From positions 1 through 64,000 of the forward strand of contig NZ_BIFH01000027.1 of NCBI RefSeq assembly GCF_003967355.1: a DNA stretch of 64,000 nucleotides, given 5' to 3'. Of this stretch, positions 43,228 to 51,093 are shown one piece after another. The translations under genes and the position numbers were made by a program. The DNA is from Embleya hyalina. GTDB lineage: Bacteria; Actinomycetota; Actinomycetes; Streptomycetales; Streptomycetaceae. The notes under the pieces were generated by a model, which was given only the letters and a program-made list of their open reading frames with translations, did not search any database and was not told the origin of the DNA. The first letter of the stretch is position 1. Every line of letters begins with the position of its first letter.

Positions 43228-43598
43228 AGTGGAGCCTCCCTGCGTTCGCCGGACGGGGACCGGTCGAGGTGTAGGGGATTCTTTCTCGCCGATCGGGTCG
43301 TTGTCAGCCCTTTGAGCGGCGCGTTTCGGTTTCCGGACGGGGAGGCTCGGTTTCCGGACCGACGCCGGAACACGCGCCGACTCACGCGCCCGTCGCGATC
43401 CGCCATGCGCCCGTACGGGTGAACCAGGCGTGGCGATCGGCCGATCGGGCTAGCCGGGCGGAAGAATGCGACGGTGTCCCGGTTGCTCCGGTTGGCACAT
43501 CGTTTTCGACGGAACGCCGCGAGCGTTCCGTAACTCCCGTTTTTCCGCTCTTCCGGAGGGGGACCGGCGAGCCCTCGACGCCCCCTGGAGAGCACCTC
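43228..43598. other. Upstream region of acyl-CoA ligase with 13-bp direct repeats
   Basis: This 371-bp gap is divergent between the ligase and a hypothetical gene. It contains TCGGTTTCCGGAC twice (43326-43338 and 43347-43359), spaced 21 bp, about 100-130 bp upstream of the ligase start. I see no convincing gene in it. Confidence 0.5.
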
Positions 43599-43916
43599 GT
43601 GTACCCGTTGGAGGTCCGACCCGAACCGCACCCGCCGTACGACGTCGTGCTGCCGGACGCGTTGGGCCACCCCGTACTCGGCTTCCGGGACGGCTACTGG
43701 TTCCACATCGGCCGGGACGGGCCGGCCCGGCCGCTGTGTGCCCGCACCGCGATCATCGGACATCCGGAGTCCGCCGGGCCTATCGTGCAGGTCATGTGTT
43801 GGTGGATGCGCGAACACCACGATCACCCGCAGGCGATCGACCTCGGCACCGAACTGGGGCTGACCGTCGGTGAGATGAGTCGCCGACTGCACGCGCGGGG
43901 GCCGGCGGCATGGTGA
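43599..43916 (+). CDS. Hypothetical protein, 105 aa
   Basis: This unassigned soluble protein starts at a GTG with GGAG 8 bp upstream. It has two beta strands (YDVVLPDALGHPVLGFRDGYWFHIGRDG), and a His-rich segment (MCWWMREHHDHPQAIDLG) that could bind metal, and a helical C-terminus. The frame is open further upstream to 43419, but that part has no ribosome-binding site. No neighbour suggests a role. Confidence 0.55.
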   Translation: MYPLEVRPEPHPPYDVVLPDALGHPVLGFRDGYWFHIGRDGPARPLCARTAIIGHPESAGPIVQVMCWWMREHHDHPQAIDLGTELGLTVGEMSRRLHARGPAAW

Positions 43917-44091
43917 GGCGTTGCGGGTCGGTGCGGATAAGGCGGGTGCCGTGCGGACCGCGGGTGCCGGCGATCCGGGTGCGGACGTGCACGATTCCGC
44001 GCTGCCGGGCCGGGGTGCCCGGGCGGCGGTGCGGGTAAGCGGGCGGGCCGGTTCGCCCGATCGGGGCGGACGGGGTGCTCGGGGTCGTCCC

Positions 44092-47000
44092 CTACTTGGG
44101 TGAGGCGATCTTGCCGAGCAGGTCGACGATGCGCTGTTGTACGTCCTCGCGGGTCGAGCGCTCGGCCAGGAACAGCACGGTCTCGCCGGTCTGGAGCCGG
44201 TGCAGGTCGTGTTCGACGAGGTCGAGCGTGGTGTAGACGACGATCGGCGTCGAGTGCAGCCGCGTGTTGTTGCGCAGCCAGTCGACGACGCCCATCCGGC
44301 GCCGGCGCACCAGCATCAGGTCGAGCACCACGAGGTTGGGCTCGACGCTGGACGCCTTGGACACCGCCTCGCTCTCCGAGGCCGCGTGCACCACGTCCAT
44401 CCCGCGCCGCTCCAGCGACGCGGTGAACGCCGCCGCGATGTCCGGGTTGGCCTCGACGAGCAGCACCCGCGAGGCGTGTCCGGCGCTGTCCGCGGGTGCG
44501 AGCGAGCGCAGCAGTACGGCCGGGTCGGCGCCGAACGCGGCGTCGCGGGTGGCCTGCATCAGGCCGGCGGTGACCAGGACCGGGATCTGCGCGGCGGTCG
44601 CGGCGGTGCGCAGCGACTGGAGCGCGGTACGGGTGATCGGGCCGGTGAGCGGGTCCACGAACAACGCGGCCGGCTGCACGGGGACGCTCGCGTCGACCTC
44701 CTCGCGCGAGCGCACCAGGAGCGGACTCCAGCCGCGCGCGGTCAGCGCGCCCGCGGTCGCGGTGTCCGGTTCGGGCCAGACCAGGAGGCGGCGCGGTTGT
44801 CCGTCGGGCGCCGGGCTGACCATGGTCGGCAGGTCCGCGCCGGACATCGCCTCGGCGTCACCGGGCGGGCCGGCCGGGAATCCGGGCCGGCGGCCCTGGA
44901 ACGGGATCGGCTGGTCCGGCGCGGCCGGGATCGGCGGCAACACCTCGGTCGGCATGTCGGCGGCGGCCGGGCGGCCGGGGCGGTCCTGCACGCTGGTGGT
45001 GCGCCCGTCGGCCGCGCGGTTCTGCGCCGGGATCGGCGCGGGCGGCGTGGACAGGCGGCGGCGGGCCTGGGCGCCCTGGGGGGTGTGCGTGCCGTTGAGC
45101 CGGCCGCCGGCGGCGGGAGCGGGGGCGGCGGGGGGCACCGGGGTCGCGGGTTGCCGACCCGGGGTGGCGGACGGGTCCGGGTGCGCGGCGCCGCGGTGCG
45201 AACCGGACGCTCCGGCGGGGTTTTCCGCGGCCTCGGGCAACTCGCGGGCGGCGCGGCCGCGGCGGGAACGGGGCGGGTAGACCGCCTCGAACGCGCCGCT
45301 GTTGTTGCGCGCGGCCTCCTCGGCCTCGTCGTATTCGTCGGTGTCGGGCCGCTCGTGCCGGCCCTCGTCGGAGCCGCCGCTCGCGGGCACCAGGGGCACC
45401 GGCGCGACGGTGCCGGCCGGCAGGGCGAACGGGCCCTGCGGCGCGGGGGCGACCGAGCCGGGCGGCGGGGGCGCGGGTACGGGCGGGGTGGACGAGCCGA
45501 CCGGCTCCAGGCGGGCCCGTGCGGGCTGGGCGCCTCGGCCGCGGACGGCGAGTTCGACGCCGGCGCCGGGCGCGGGGCGGTCCTCGGGGGCGGCGTCGGC
45601 GGGATCGCGGTCGCGGTCGGCGGCGGCCGGTGCGATGGGGGTCGCGGGCTTGCGGGGGGCGACGGCCGAGCCGATTCGACGCTTGGACCCGGCGGGGCGG
45701 TCGGTGTTCGCCGGGGCCGACTGCTTCGCCGGGGTCGACGCGGTCGCGGAGTCGGGGTCGGAGTCGGCGGAGTCGGGTGATTCGTCCGCGTCGGGCGTGG
45801 CGCCGTCGGGTTCGTCGGCCTGCTTCGGGGCGCCGTCGGCGGCCTTGCCCGCCTGCGCCGCCTCGTCGCCGTCCGCCTTGTCGGCCGCGCCCTGCTCGTC
45901 CTTGTCCGCCTTGCCCGTCTCTTCCGTCTTATCGCTCTTGCCGGCCTTGTCGGCGCTCGGGTCCGGGCGGCCCGACTGGCGGGCGCGGCGGCCCTTGGCC
46001 GCGCGGTGTTCGCCGGAGCTGACCACCAGCTCGGCGGCCTCCTCGTCGGCGGGCAGTTCGACGACGTACGTGCTGCCCCGGCCGGCCACGGTGTGCGACT
46101 CGACCGTGCCGCCGTGCGCCTCGACCACGGCGCGGGCGAGCGGCACGCGGACGGTGCTGTTGCGGCTCTCGGGGCCGCGTACCTCGATCCGGGCGAGGGC
46201 GCCGCGCTGGGCCGCCGCGACCACGACGGTGGAGCCCTCGGGGCCGGCCGCGACCACGTCCGCGAGCAGGTGGCCGAGGGCGCGGGTCATCGCGTCGACG
46301 TCCACCCGTACGCCGACCGGGGACGCGTTGACCGCGAACTCCACGCCCGCGCCGCGGGCGAGATAGGTCACCGTCTCCATGGCACGGTCGACCAGGTCGT
46401 CCACCGTGGTCGGCACCCGCTCGGGTTCGGCCGGGGTATCCGCGTCGTCCGGCGCCGGGGTCGGGTCGAGGTCGGCCGCCTGATGGGCGAGCACCTCCCT
46501 CGCGAGTTCCTCCAGGCTTTCCAACTCGCCCGCGACCTGACGCACCATCCGGCGGGCGCCGTGACCGACCTCGCCGGCTCCGCCGTCGGCCACCTTCTTC
46601 AGCCGACCGCGTACCGCCTCGAGTCGGCCCAGTATCTCCGTGTCCACCAACTCGGCCAGCTGGGCCCGACGTTCACCGAGCGACTTCTCGCGGGCGGTGT
46701 CGCTGAAGGTCATCACGGCGCCGACCACGGCGCCGCCGAGCAGGATCGGCGCGGTGATCATGTCCACCGTCACGAAGCCCTCGTCGCCGCGCCACAACAC
46801 CTGGTCGCGCAGCCGCTGCCGGCGGCCGTTGCCCAGGGTCACCAGCGGCGGGCACTCCCCGGCGGGCAGCGGGGTGCCGTCGGCGCGGGCGTGCATGAGC
46901 AGTTCGTGCACGTTCCGGCCGCCGAGGTCGCTGGCCCGGTGGCGGAGGATCCGGGCGGCGGCCGGGTTGGCCAGCACGATGTCGCCCTCGGCGTCGATGC

Positions 47001-47454
47001 CGATGATGCCCTCGCAGGCCGCGCGCAGGATCATCTCGGTCTGCCGTTGCTGGCGCGCGAGTTCGGCCTCGACGTCGACCTTGCCGGTGAGGTCGCGCAC
47101 GACGATCATCAGCAACTCGTCGTCGTATCCGGCCGGCAGGTTGGCACTGGTCACCTCGACCGGGAAGACCCCGCCGTCGGTGCGGTGCGCGGACATCCGG
47201 GTCGGCTTGGTCCGGGTGTCGCGGGTGTCGTTGGTGGCCCGTACCGACCCCGGGATGCGCCGGTGGTCGAACGACGGGAGCAGGTCGAGGAGACCGCGAC
47301 CCACCACGGGAGTGCCCGGCGCCTCGAGGACTTCCAGTGCCATGGCGTTCGCGTTGACGACGGTGCCGTTGCGATTCACCAGCAGGAGGGCGTCCGGCAG
47401 GGCGTCGAGTATGGCGGCGAGGCGAGCAGCGCCTCGGGATGGCCTGCTGCTCAC
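44092..47454 (-). CDS. PAS-PAS-degenerate histidine-kinase-receiver protein
   Basis: This 1120-residue cytoplasmic signalling protein has two PAS domains (about 8-115 and 135-250). A GHKL-like region (about 370-490) retains a G-box-like AHGGTVESHTVAGRGSTYVVELP but lacks the N-box Asn (LGHLLADVVAAG) and an obvious phosphoacceptor His. A long low-complexity Ala/Pro/Asp/Lys linker follows (about 490-860). The C-terminus has two receiver-like domains, the last with a phosphorylatable Asp in LVVLDLML and the conserved Thr in VVYTTLD. The GTG at 47454 has GGAGGAGGT upstream. Streptomycetes carry similar PAS proteins. It likely senses a signal and is regulated by phosphotransfer rather than acting as a kinase. 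Confidence 0.8.
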   Translation of the reverse strand: MSSRPSRGAARLAAILDALPDALLLVNRNGTVVNANAMALEVLEAPGTPVVGRGLLDLLPSFDHRRIPGSVRATNDTRDTRTKPTRMSAHRTDGGVFPVEVTSANLPAGYDDELLMIVVRDLTGKVDVEAELARQQRQTEMILRAACEGIIGIDAEGDIVLANPAAARILRHRASDLGGRNVHELLMHARADGTPLPAGECPPLVTLGNGRRQRLRDQVLWRGDEGFVTVDMITAPILLGGAVVGAVMTFSDTAREKSLGERRAQLAELVDTEILGRLEAVRGRLKKVADGGAGEVGHGARRMVRQVAGELESLEELAREVLAHQAADLDPTPAPDDADTPAEPERVPTTVDDLVDRAMETVTYLARGAGVEFAVNASPVGVRVDVDAMTRALGHLLADVVAAGPEGSTVVVAAAQRGALARIEVRGPESRNSTVRVPLARAVVEAHGGTVESHTVAGRGSTYVVELPADEEAAELVVSSGEHRAAKGRRARQSGRPDPSADKAGKSDKTEETGKADKDEQGAADKADGDEAAQAGKAADGAPKQADEPDGATPDADESPDSADSDPDSATASTPAKQSAPANTDRPAGSKRRIGSAVAPRKPATPIAPAAADRDRDPADAAPEDRPAPGAGVELAVRGRGAQPARARLEPVGSSTPPVPAPPPPGSVAPAPQGPFALPAGTVAPVPLVPASGGSDEGRHERPDTDEYDEAEEAARNNSGAFEAVYPPRSRRGRAARELPEAAENPAGASGSHRGAAHPDPSATPGRQPATPVPPAAPAPAAGGRLNGTHTPQGAQARRRLSTPPAPIPAQNRAADGRTTSVQDRPGRPAAADMPTEVLPPIPAAPDQPIPFQGRRPGFPAGPPGDAEAMSGADLPTMVSPAPDGQPRRLLVWPEPDTATAGALTARGWSPLLVRSREEVDASVPVQPAALFVDPLTGPITRTALQSLRTAATAAQIPVLVTAGLMQATRDAAFGADPAVLLRSLAPADSAGHASRVLLVEANPDIAAAFTASLERRGMDVVHAASESEAVSKASSVEPNLVVLDLMLVRRRRMGVVDWLRNNTRLHSTPIVVYTTLDLVEHDLHRLQTGETVLFLAERSTREDVQQRIVDLLGKIASPK

Positions 47455-47598
47455 GAAGCGCGTACCTCCTCCGGTCCTCGGACTGCGCGACGGCCATCTT
47501 GCCCGTCGCCGCCGGGGCATGTCACGACCGACTATCCCATTGTTTTTGCAGTCACGTTGACGAGCCTAGTAATCTGTTCCTCGTCGGCAAACACCGAT

Positions 47599-47687
47599 GG
47601 AGGCTTCGCCTAGTCCGGTCTATGGCGCCGCACTGCTAATGCGGTTTGGGTTCATCCCCATCCCGGGTTCAAATCCCGGAGCCTCCG
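47599..47687 (+). tRNA. tRNA-Ser (GCT)
   Basis: This is an 89-base class II tRNA: acceptor GGAGGCT pairs with AGCCTCC. The anticodon arm CCGCA/TGCGG has anticodon GCT. A long variable arm precedes the T arm CCGGG/CCCGG with loop TTCAAAT. The discriminator is G and CCA is not encoded. A possible promoter is TTTGCA (47545-47550), 16 bp, TAGTAA (47567-47572). A T-tailed hairpin follows at 47695-47727. Confidence 0.95.
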
Positions 47688-47694
47688 CTCGACG

Positions 47695-47727
47695 AACAGC
47701 CCGCCTGGTCCCACCAGGCGGGCTGTT
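47695..47727 (+). terminator. tRNA-Ser(GCT) terminator
   Basis: A 15-bp perfect stem (47695-47709 with 47713-47727) and a CCC loop end in a T-rich tail, 8 bp after the tRNA. Confidence 0.85.
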
Positions 47728-48157
47728 TCGCGTCCATCGTCGTGACCTTTCCGTGACCGTGCGACGACCCCGGGTCACGACTCGGGCCACGATGTCCGAT
47801 ATAGGGCTCATATCCGAAGCCCTCGCCCGGACCCGCGCACACCCGCCATCACAGCGGACATCACCGCGACTTCCCTCCGGACGATCACACCCGCCATACC
47901 CCCCGTCCGCCCACATGCCCGAAAGGCCCAATTCAGCCGGCAGCGAACACAACCGGCCCACACCCGCGCGCGCCGCGCCACCCCGCCGCACCTCCCCCGA
48001 CCACCGACCCTCCCCGCCCCCTCACCCGTTCGGCGGCCGATCCCCCACCAAACGAACCCCATTGCTCACTGATTGCCCGGGTTCGCACCACCACCGGACA
48101 ATGGATTTCACCCCACGCGGGGGACCATGTATTGTTGACCTCGGTCAAGCCGACCAA
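47728..48157. other. Gene-free spacer between two tRNA genes
   Basis: I see no convincing gene in these 430 bp. They contain a near-palindrome TCCGATAT, 7 bp, ATATCCGA (47795-47817, one mismatch) and, just before the tRNA-Arg, a candidate promoter (TTCACC 48107-48112, 17 bp, TATTGT 48130-48135) overlapped by the palindrome TTGACC-TC-GGTCAA (48135-48148). Confidence 0.45.
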
Positions 48158-48230
48158 GCGCTCGTAGCTCAACGGATAGAGCATCTGACTACGGATCAGA
48201 AGGTTGCAGGTTCGAATCCTGCCGAGCGCA
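48158..48230 (+). tRNA. tRNA-Arg (ACG)
   Basis: This 73-base cloverleaf has acceptor GCGCTCG with CGAGCGC, anticodon stem TCTGA/TCAGA with loop CTACGGA (anticodon ACG, read as inosine), T arm GCAGG/CCTGC with loop TTCGAAT, and discriminator A. CCA is not encoded. A T-tailed hairpin terminator follows 17 bp later. Confidence 0.95.
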
Positions 48231-48247
48231 CAAGATTGCAAGAAAGC

Positions 48248-48280
48248 ACAGGTCAGTCCCTGAATCAGGGACTGACCTGT
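48248..48280 (+). terminator. tRNA-Arg terminator
   Basis: A nearly perfect inverted repeat (48248-48263 with 48265-48280) forms a hairpin with a short loop and is followed by TTTT. Confidence 0.85.
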
Positions 48281-48343
48281 TTTGCGTTTCCGGCCCTACG
48301 CGAGGCACCGGCGCCGGCACGTGAGCTACATCGCAACCTTGCT

Positions 48344-48895
48344 TCAGGAGCCCTTCGAAACCGCGCGCAGCATGACGTCGAACAGGGGTGCGCCCTCGTA
48401 GGCGAGCTGCCGCGTCCCGATGCGTTCGTAACCGAGTCGTGTGTATAGGTGCACCGCAGGTTCGTTGTCGGGCCGGACGTAGAGACCCAGGTGCGTCACG
48501 GCTTCCCGGGCGTCGATCAGCGCGTCGTGGAGGAGCCGACCGATGCCCTGGTCCCGCCATGCCTGACGCACCATCAACTCATTGGTGACGAAGAGCCGCA
48601 TTTCGGTGAGGGGTTCGTGTTCGTCCGCGAGCTCGTCGCCGAACCAGTAGCGCGGATCCGGTCGTTGGCCGTAGGAGTAGCCGACGAGTTCGCCGTCGGA
48701 CCACGCCCCGACCCAGGAGAACCCCGGCCGGGCCCGATGGCGTTCCAGCCGCTCGGCGAACGAACCGGGCGAGGCGAAGGGGTTGCCCGTGGCAACGCGG
48801 TGCGCGTAGGCGTCGGTGTAGACCTCGACCAGCAGACCGTGCATCGCTGTCACCTCGGCGACCCCACCGGGGCGAAGCGCGAATCGACTCGTCAT
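48344..48895 (-). CDS. GNAT-family acetyltransferase
   Basis: This 183-residue acetyltransferase has FVTNELMVRQAWRDQGIGRLLHDALIDAREA (acetyl-CoA-binding loop Q-x-x-G-I-G, about 118-140) and the C-terminal AVHLYTRLGYERIGTRQLAYEG. The early part (VGAWSDGELVGYSYGQRPDPRYWF) forms the preceding strands. The ATG at 48895 has GGGAGG upstream. It follows the XRE regulator gene by 16 bp on the same strand and is probably cotranscribed with it. The substrate is unknown. Confidence 0.85.
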   Translation of the reverse strand: MTSRFALRPGGVAEVTAMHGLLVEVYTDAYAHRVATGNPFASPGSFAERLERHRARPGFSWVGAWSDGELVGYSYGQRPDPRYWFGDELADEHEPLTEMRLFVTNELMVRQAWRDQGIGRLLHDALIDAREAVTHLGLYVRPDNEPAVHLYTRLGYERIGTRQLAYEGAPLFDVMLRAVSKGS

Positions 48896-48911
48896 GGTGT
48901 CTGCCTCCCAA

Positions 48912-50195
48912 TCACAGCGAAGTCGTCGGTTCGAGCGCGTGCCGGGCAAGGTACGACCGGATCTCATCCCGCTCCGCGTACGAGGTCGTGGTGACGAGGT
49001 CCTGGAGACGAGAGGCCAGACGAGCAGACGCAACGTTGTCGAGCAACGGTAGGACTGCGTCGACCTGTTCGGCCGCAGCGTCTCGATCCCCAGCCGCGTG
49101 CCATGCCCGCGCAGCACGGGTCAGGTGAATGGCACGGTCCCGAACGAACCCGTTGCCGGTGAGATGTGCGGCGCGCGTCGACAATACGCCCGCGGTCCCG
49201 TGCTGACCGAGGTGAAGCCGGCACTGCGCTTCACGTGCGGCGATCTCGCCCGATCCGAAGAACGCAATCCACACCGGATCACGTTCGCCGCGCCCACACT
49301 CGAAGTGGCGGTGCGCAGTCGTGAGCGCGGCGTCGGTCTCATGCGCATTCCCCAGGGCTGCCCACGCACCCGCTTCGCGGAGCGTCAGCAAGGACATGAG
49401 CCACGGCGTCGCGATGGGCCGGGCAATGTGCTGAGCGGCTTCGGCCAAGCGAAGTCCTTCGCGCGGCCGACCACTGATCACGGCCAGCGCCGACAGGTTG
49501 CACAGGGCATGGACTTCGAGGTCCAAGTCATCGAGGGCGCGAGCAATCGATTGAGCTTCGCTGTAGCAGGCTCTCGCATCGGCGTACCGCGTCGCGTCAT
49601 GCGCCAGCCACCCGACGGAGAGTGCGAGTCCGGCGGAAGCCCGCTTCAGTTCGGGGCTTCGGCTGCGGTTCAACCAGCGGAATGCCTCGGCGAGGCTACG
49701 GGCGCCGTCACGATAGATTCCGGCGCCGCCTCGCTGTTGGTCCGCCGACCGGAACTGCGCGACGAGGCGATGCATCACCTCCACGGGAGCGACATCGTCC
49801 GATGCTCCCGACAGAGTCATACCTGCGGCCGCGGCACCACTCAACGCCAGAAACGATCGTCGATCCACGTGTCCGCCCTCGTCCGCCGCACTCTGTCGTT
49901 CGAGCGTAGGACTGACGGTCGACGCACGCACAGGCCCTGTTCGGGCAAGTCGTCGGCGACTGCGGGCAAACTTCGCGGCACGCTCCAGCTCGGTCCGATC
50001 CGCTCCCAACACGTCGGCGATCAGGGGCAACCACTGTGAAGGGATGCGTCTGTCCTGTTCGTAGCGCCCGATTTCACACCGCGTCAGGGCGTAGGTGCCG
50101 GCGAGCTGGTTCAGGGCCTCGGCCAGTTCGGTCTGAGTCAGGCCCGCGTGCAAACGCAGGCTCGCAAGCAGATTGCCGAAGCTCTGGTTCTCCAC
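48912..50195 (-). CDS. XRE-family regulator with TPR-like C-terminal region
   Basis: This 427-residue protein has an N-terminal helix-turn-helix (LLASLRLHAGLTQTELAEALNQLAGTYALTRCEIGRYEQDRRIP, about 8-52), a linker with a DRRSFLALSGAAAAGM segment (about 112-128) typical of this Streptomyces class, and about 280 residues of helical repeats resembling TPRs (for example ARACYSEAQSIARALDDLDLEVHALCNLSALAVISGR). Such regulators are thought to bind a peptide or protein partner through the repeats. The GTG at 50195 lies right after the HTH-proximal residues. Longer starts would run into the divergent gene. Three C(T/C)GGCCCCTT repeats lie immediately upstream. Confidence 0.82.
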   Translation of the reverse strand: MENQSFGNLLASLRLHAGLTQTELAEALNQLAGTYALTRCEIGRYEQDRRIPSQWLPLIADVLGADRTELERAAKFARSRRRLARTGPVRASTVSPTLERQSAADEGGHVDRRSFLALSGAAAAGMTLSGASDDVAPVEVMHRLVAQFRSADQQRGGAGIYRDGARSLAEAFRWLNRSRSPELKRASAGLALSVGWLAHDATRYADARACYSEAQSIARALDDLDLEVHALCNLSALAVISGRPREGLRLAEAAQHIARPIATPWLMSLLTLREAGAWAALGNAHETDAALTTAHRHFECGRGERDPVWIAFFGSGEIAAREAQCRLHLGQHGTAGVLSTRAAHLTGNGFVRDRAIHLTRAARAWHAAGDRDAAAEQVDAVLPLLDNVASARLASRLQDLVTTTSYAERDEIRSYLARHALEPTTSL

Positions 50196-50204
50196 GGTCC
50201 GAGT

Positions 50205-50245
50205 CTGGCCCCTTTTCTGGCCCCTTGTCCGCCGACCGGCCCCTT
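50205..50245. repeat. Three direct repeats C(T/C)GGCCCCTT in divergent promoter
   Basis: Copies lie at 50205-50214, 50217-50226 and 50236-50245, the first two 12 bp and the last two 19 bp apart. They begin 10 bp upstream of the XRE gene start, in the gap to the HATPase gene. They may be binding sites for the XRE protein itself. Confidence 0.45.
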
Positions 50246-50368
50246 TAGTGGCCCTGCACACGAGGTGGTGGAAAACGGTTTCGTTGTCGCATGGCCGCAT
50301 CGGTTTCGATGTCGATGCCGGCTTCGACCCGACTCACCACTCGACTCGAATCGCCAGGTGGACGACCC

Positions 50369-51040
50369 ATGACCGAGATCCGACCCCGCACCGACCCTCC
50401 GCCACTGCCCGTGCCGCGCCTCGACGAACAAGGCGCCGGACAAGGACTCGTCGTGAACCGGCCCTTCACATCATTCGGACACGTCACGACACCGGGCACG
50501 TCTGTGCCGGGGCCGGTGCTCATCACCGTTTCGCGGTCGCTTCCGGCCGTTGTGGAGGCGGCGGGGGCCGCGCGGCGACTCGTGTGGGAAGTGGGGGACG
50601 GGATCGGGGTCGACGGCGAGCGGCGGGGCGATGTCGGGTTGATGGTCACCGAGTTGGTGAGCGCGGCGCTTGGTGCGGCCGAGGCGACGTCTTATGTCCT
50701 GGACGTCACGGGTGCCACCGACGAGGGGCGGCCCGTGCTGGCCGTGGTGTTTCGTGAGGTCGGGCTCACCCACTTGCCCCACCGGCGGCTCGAATCCGGT
50801 CGGGGCCTCGCCGTGGTCGCATCGCTCACCGAAGGTTGGGCACATCACGAGTGTGGGTGGTTCACCCCGAAGCACGGGCCGACGTCGTGGTTCATCGTCG
50901 GCGACGTCTCACCCGAGCGTGCCCGACTGCTCGACGACCGCCGACTCCTCCACCTGCGCGGCCTGGAGAACACCCACCGCGTCACCCGCCACGACATCGG
51001 CAACCCCCTGCGCCGCATCGACTGGGGCTGCGATTGGTGA
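50369..51040 (+). CDS. HATPase-like regulatory protein
   Basis: This 223-residue protein has a central region that follows the RsbW/SpoIIAB pattern: a strand (VLITVSRSLPAVVEAAGAARRLVWEV), an N-box-like helix (GLMVTELVSAALGAAEAT, with Ser replacing the N-box Asn) and a G-box-like segment (RRLESGRGLAVVASLTEGWAHHE). The N-terminal 45 residues are Pro-rich and disordered. The C-terminal 50 residues are unlike the family. The ATG at 50369 has AGGTGG upstream. It is divergent from the XRE regulator, an arrangement seen repeatedly in streptomycetes. ATP binding may be weak or lost because of the N-box change. Confidence 0.7.
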   Translation: MTEIRPRTDPPPLPVPRLDEQGAGQGLVVNRPFTSFGHVTTPGTSVPGPVLITVSRSLPAVVEAAGAARRLVWEVGDGIGVDGERRGDVGLMVTELVSAALGAAEATSYVLDVTGATDEGRPVLAVVFREVGLTHLPHRRLESGRGLAVVASLTEGWAHHECGWFTPKHGPTSWFIVGDVSPERARLLDDRRLLHLRGLENTHRVTRHDIGNPLRRIDWGCDW

Positions 51041-51042
51041 CG

Positions 51043-51087
51043 CGCCGGCGCCTCATCCGCCCGGGCCGGGCGGATGAGGCGCCGGCG
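51043..51087. terminator. Very strong convergent terminator
   Basis: A perfect 21-bp stem (51043-51063 with 51067-51087) with a 3-base loop lies between the convergent HATPase and repeat-protein genes. Confidence 0.85.
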
Positions 51088-51093
51088 AGGGTG

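Noticed and set aside
47620-48241. Several open frames across the two tRNA genes
   Set aside because: They overlap well-formed tRNAs and terminators and show only low-complexity Arg/Pro/Gly sequence.
48158-50300. Integrative element inserted at tRNA-Arg
   Set aside because: The tRNA is a usual integration site and XRE/HATPase genes follow, but there is no integrase, excisionase or repeated tRNA 3' end downstream in the window.
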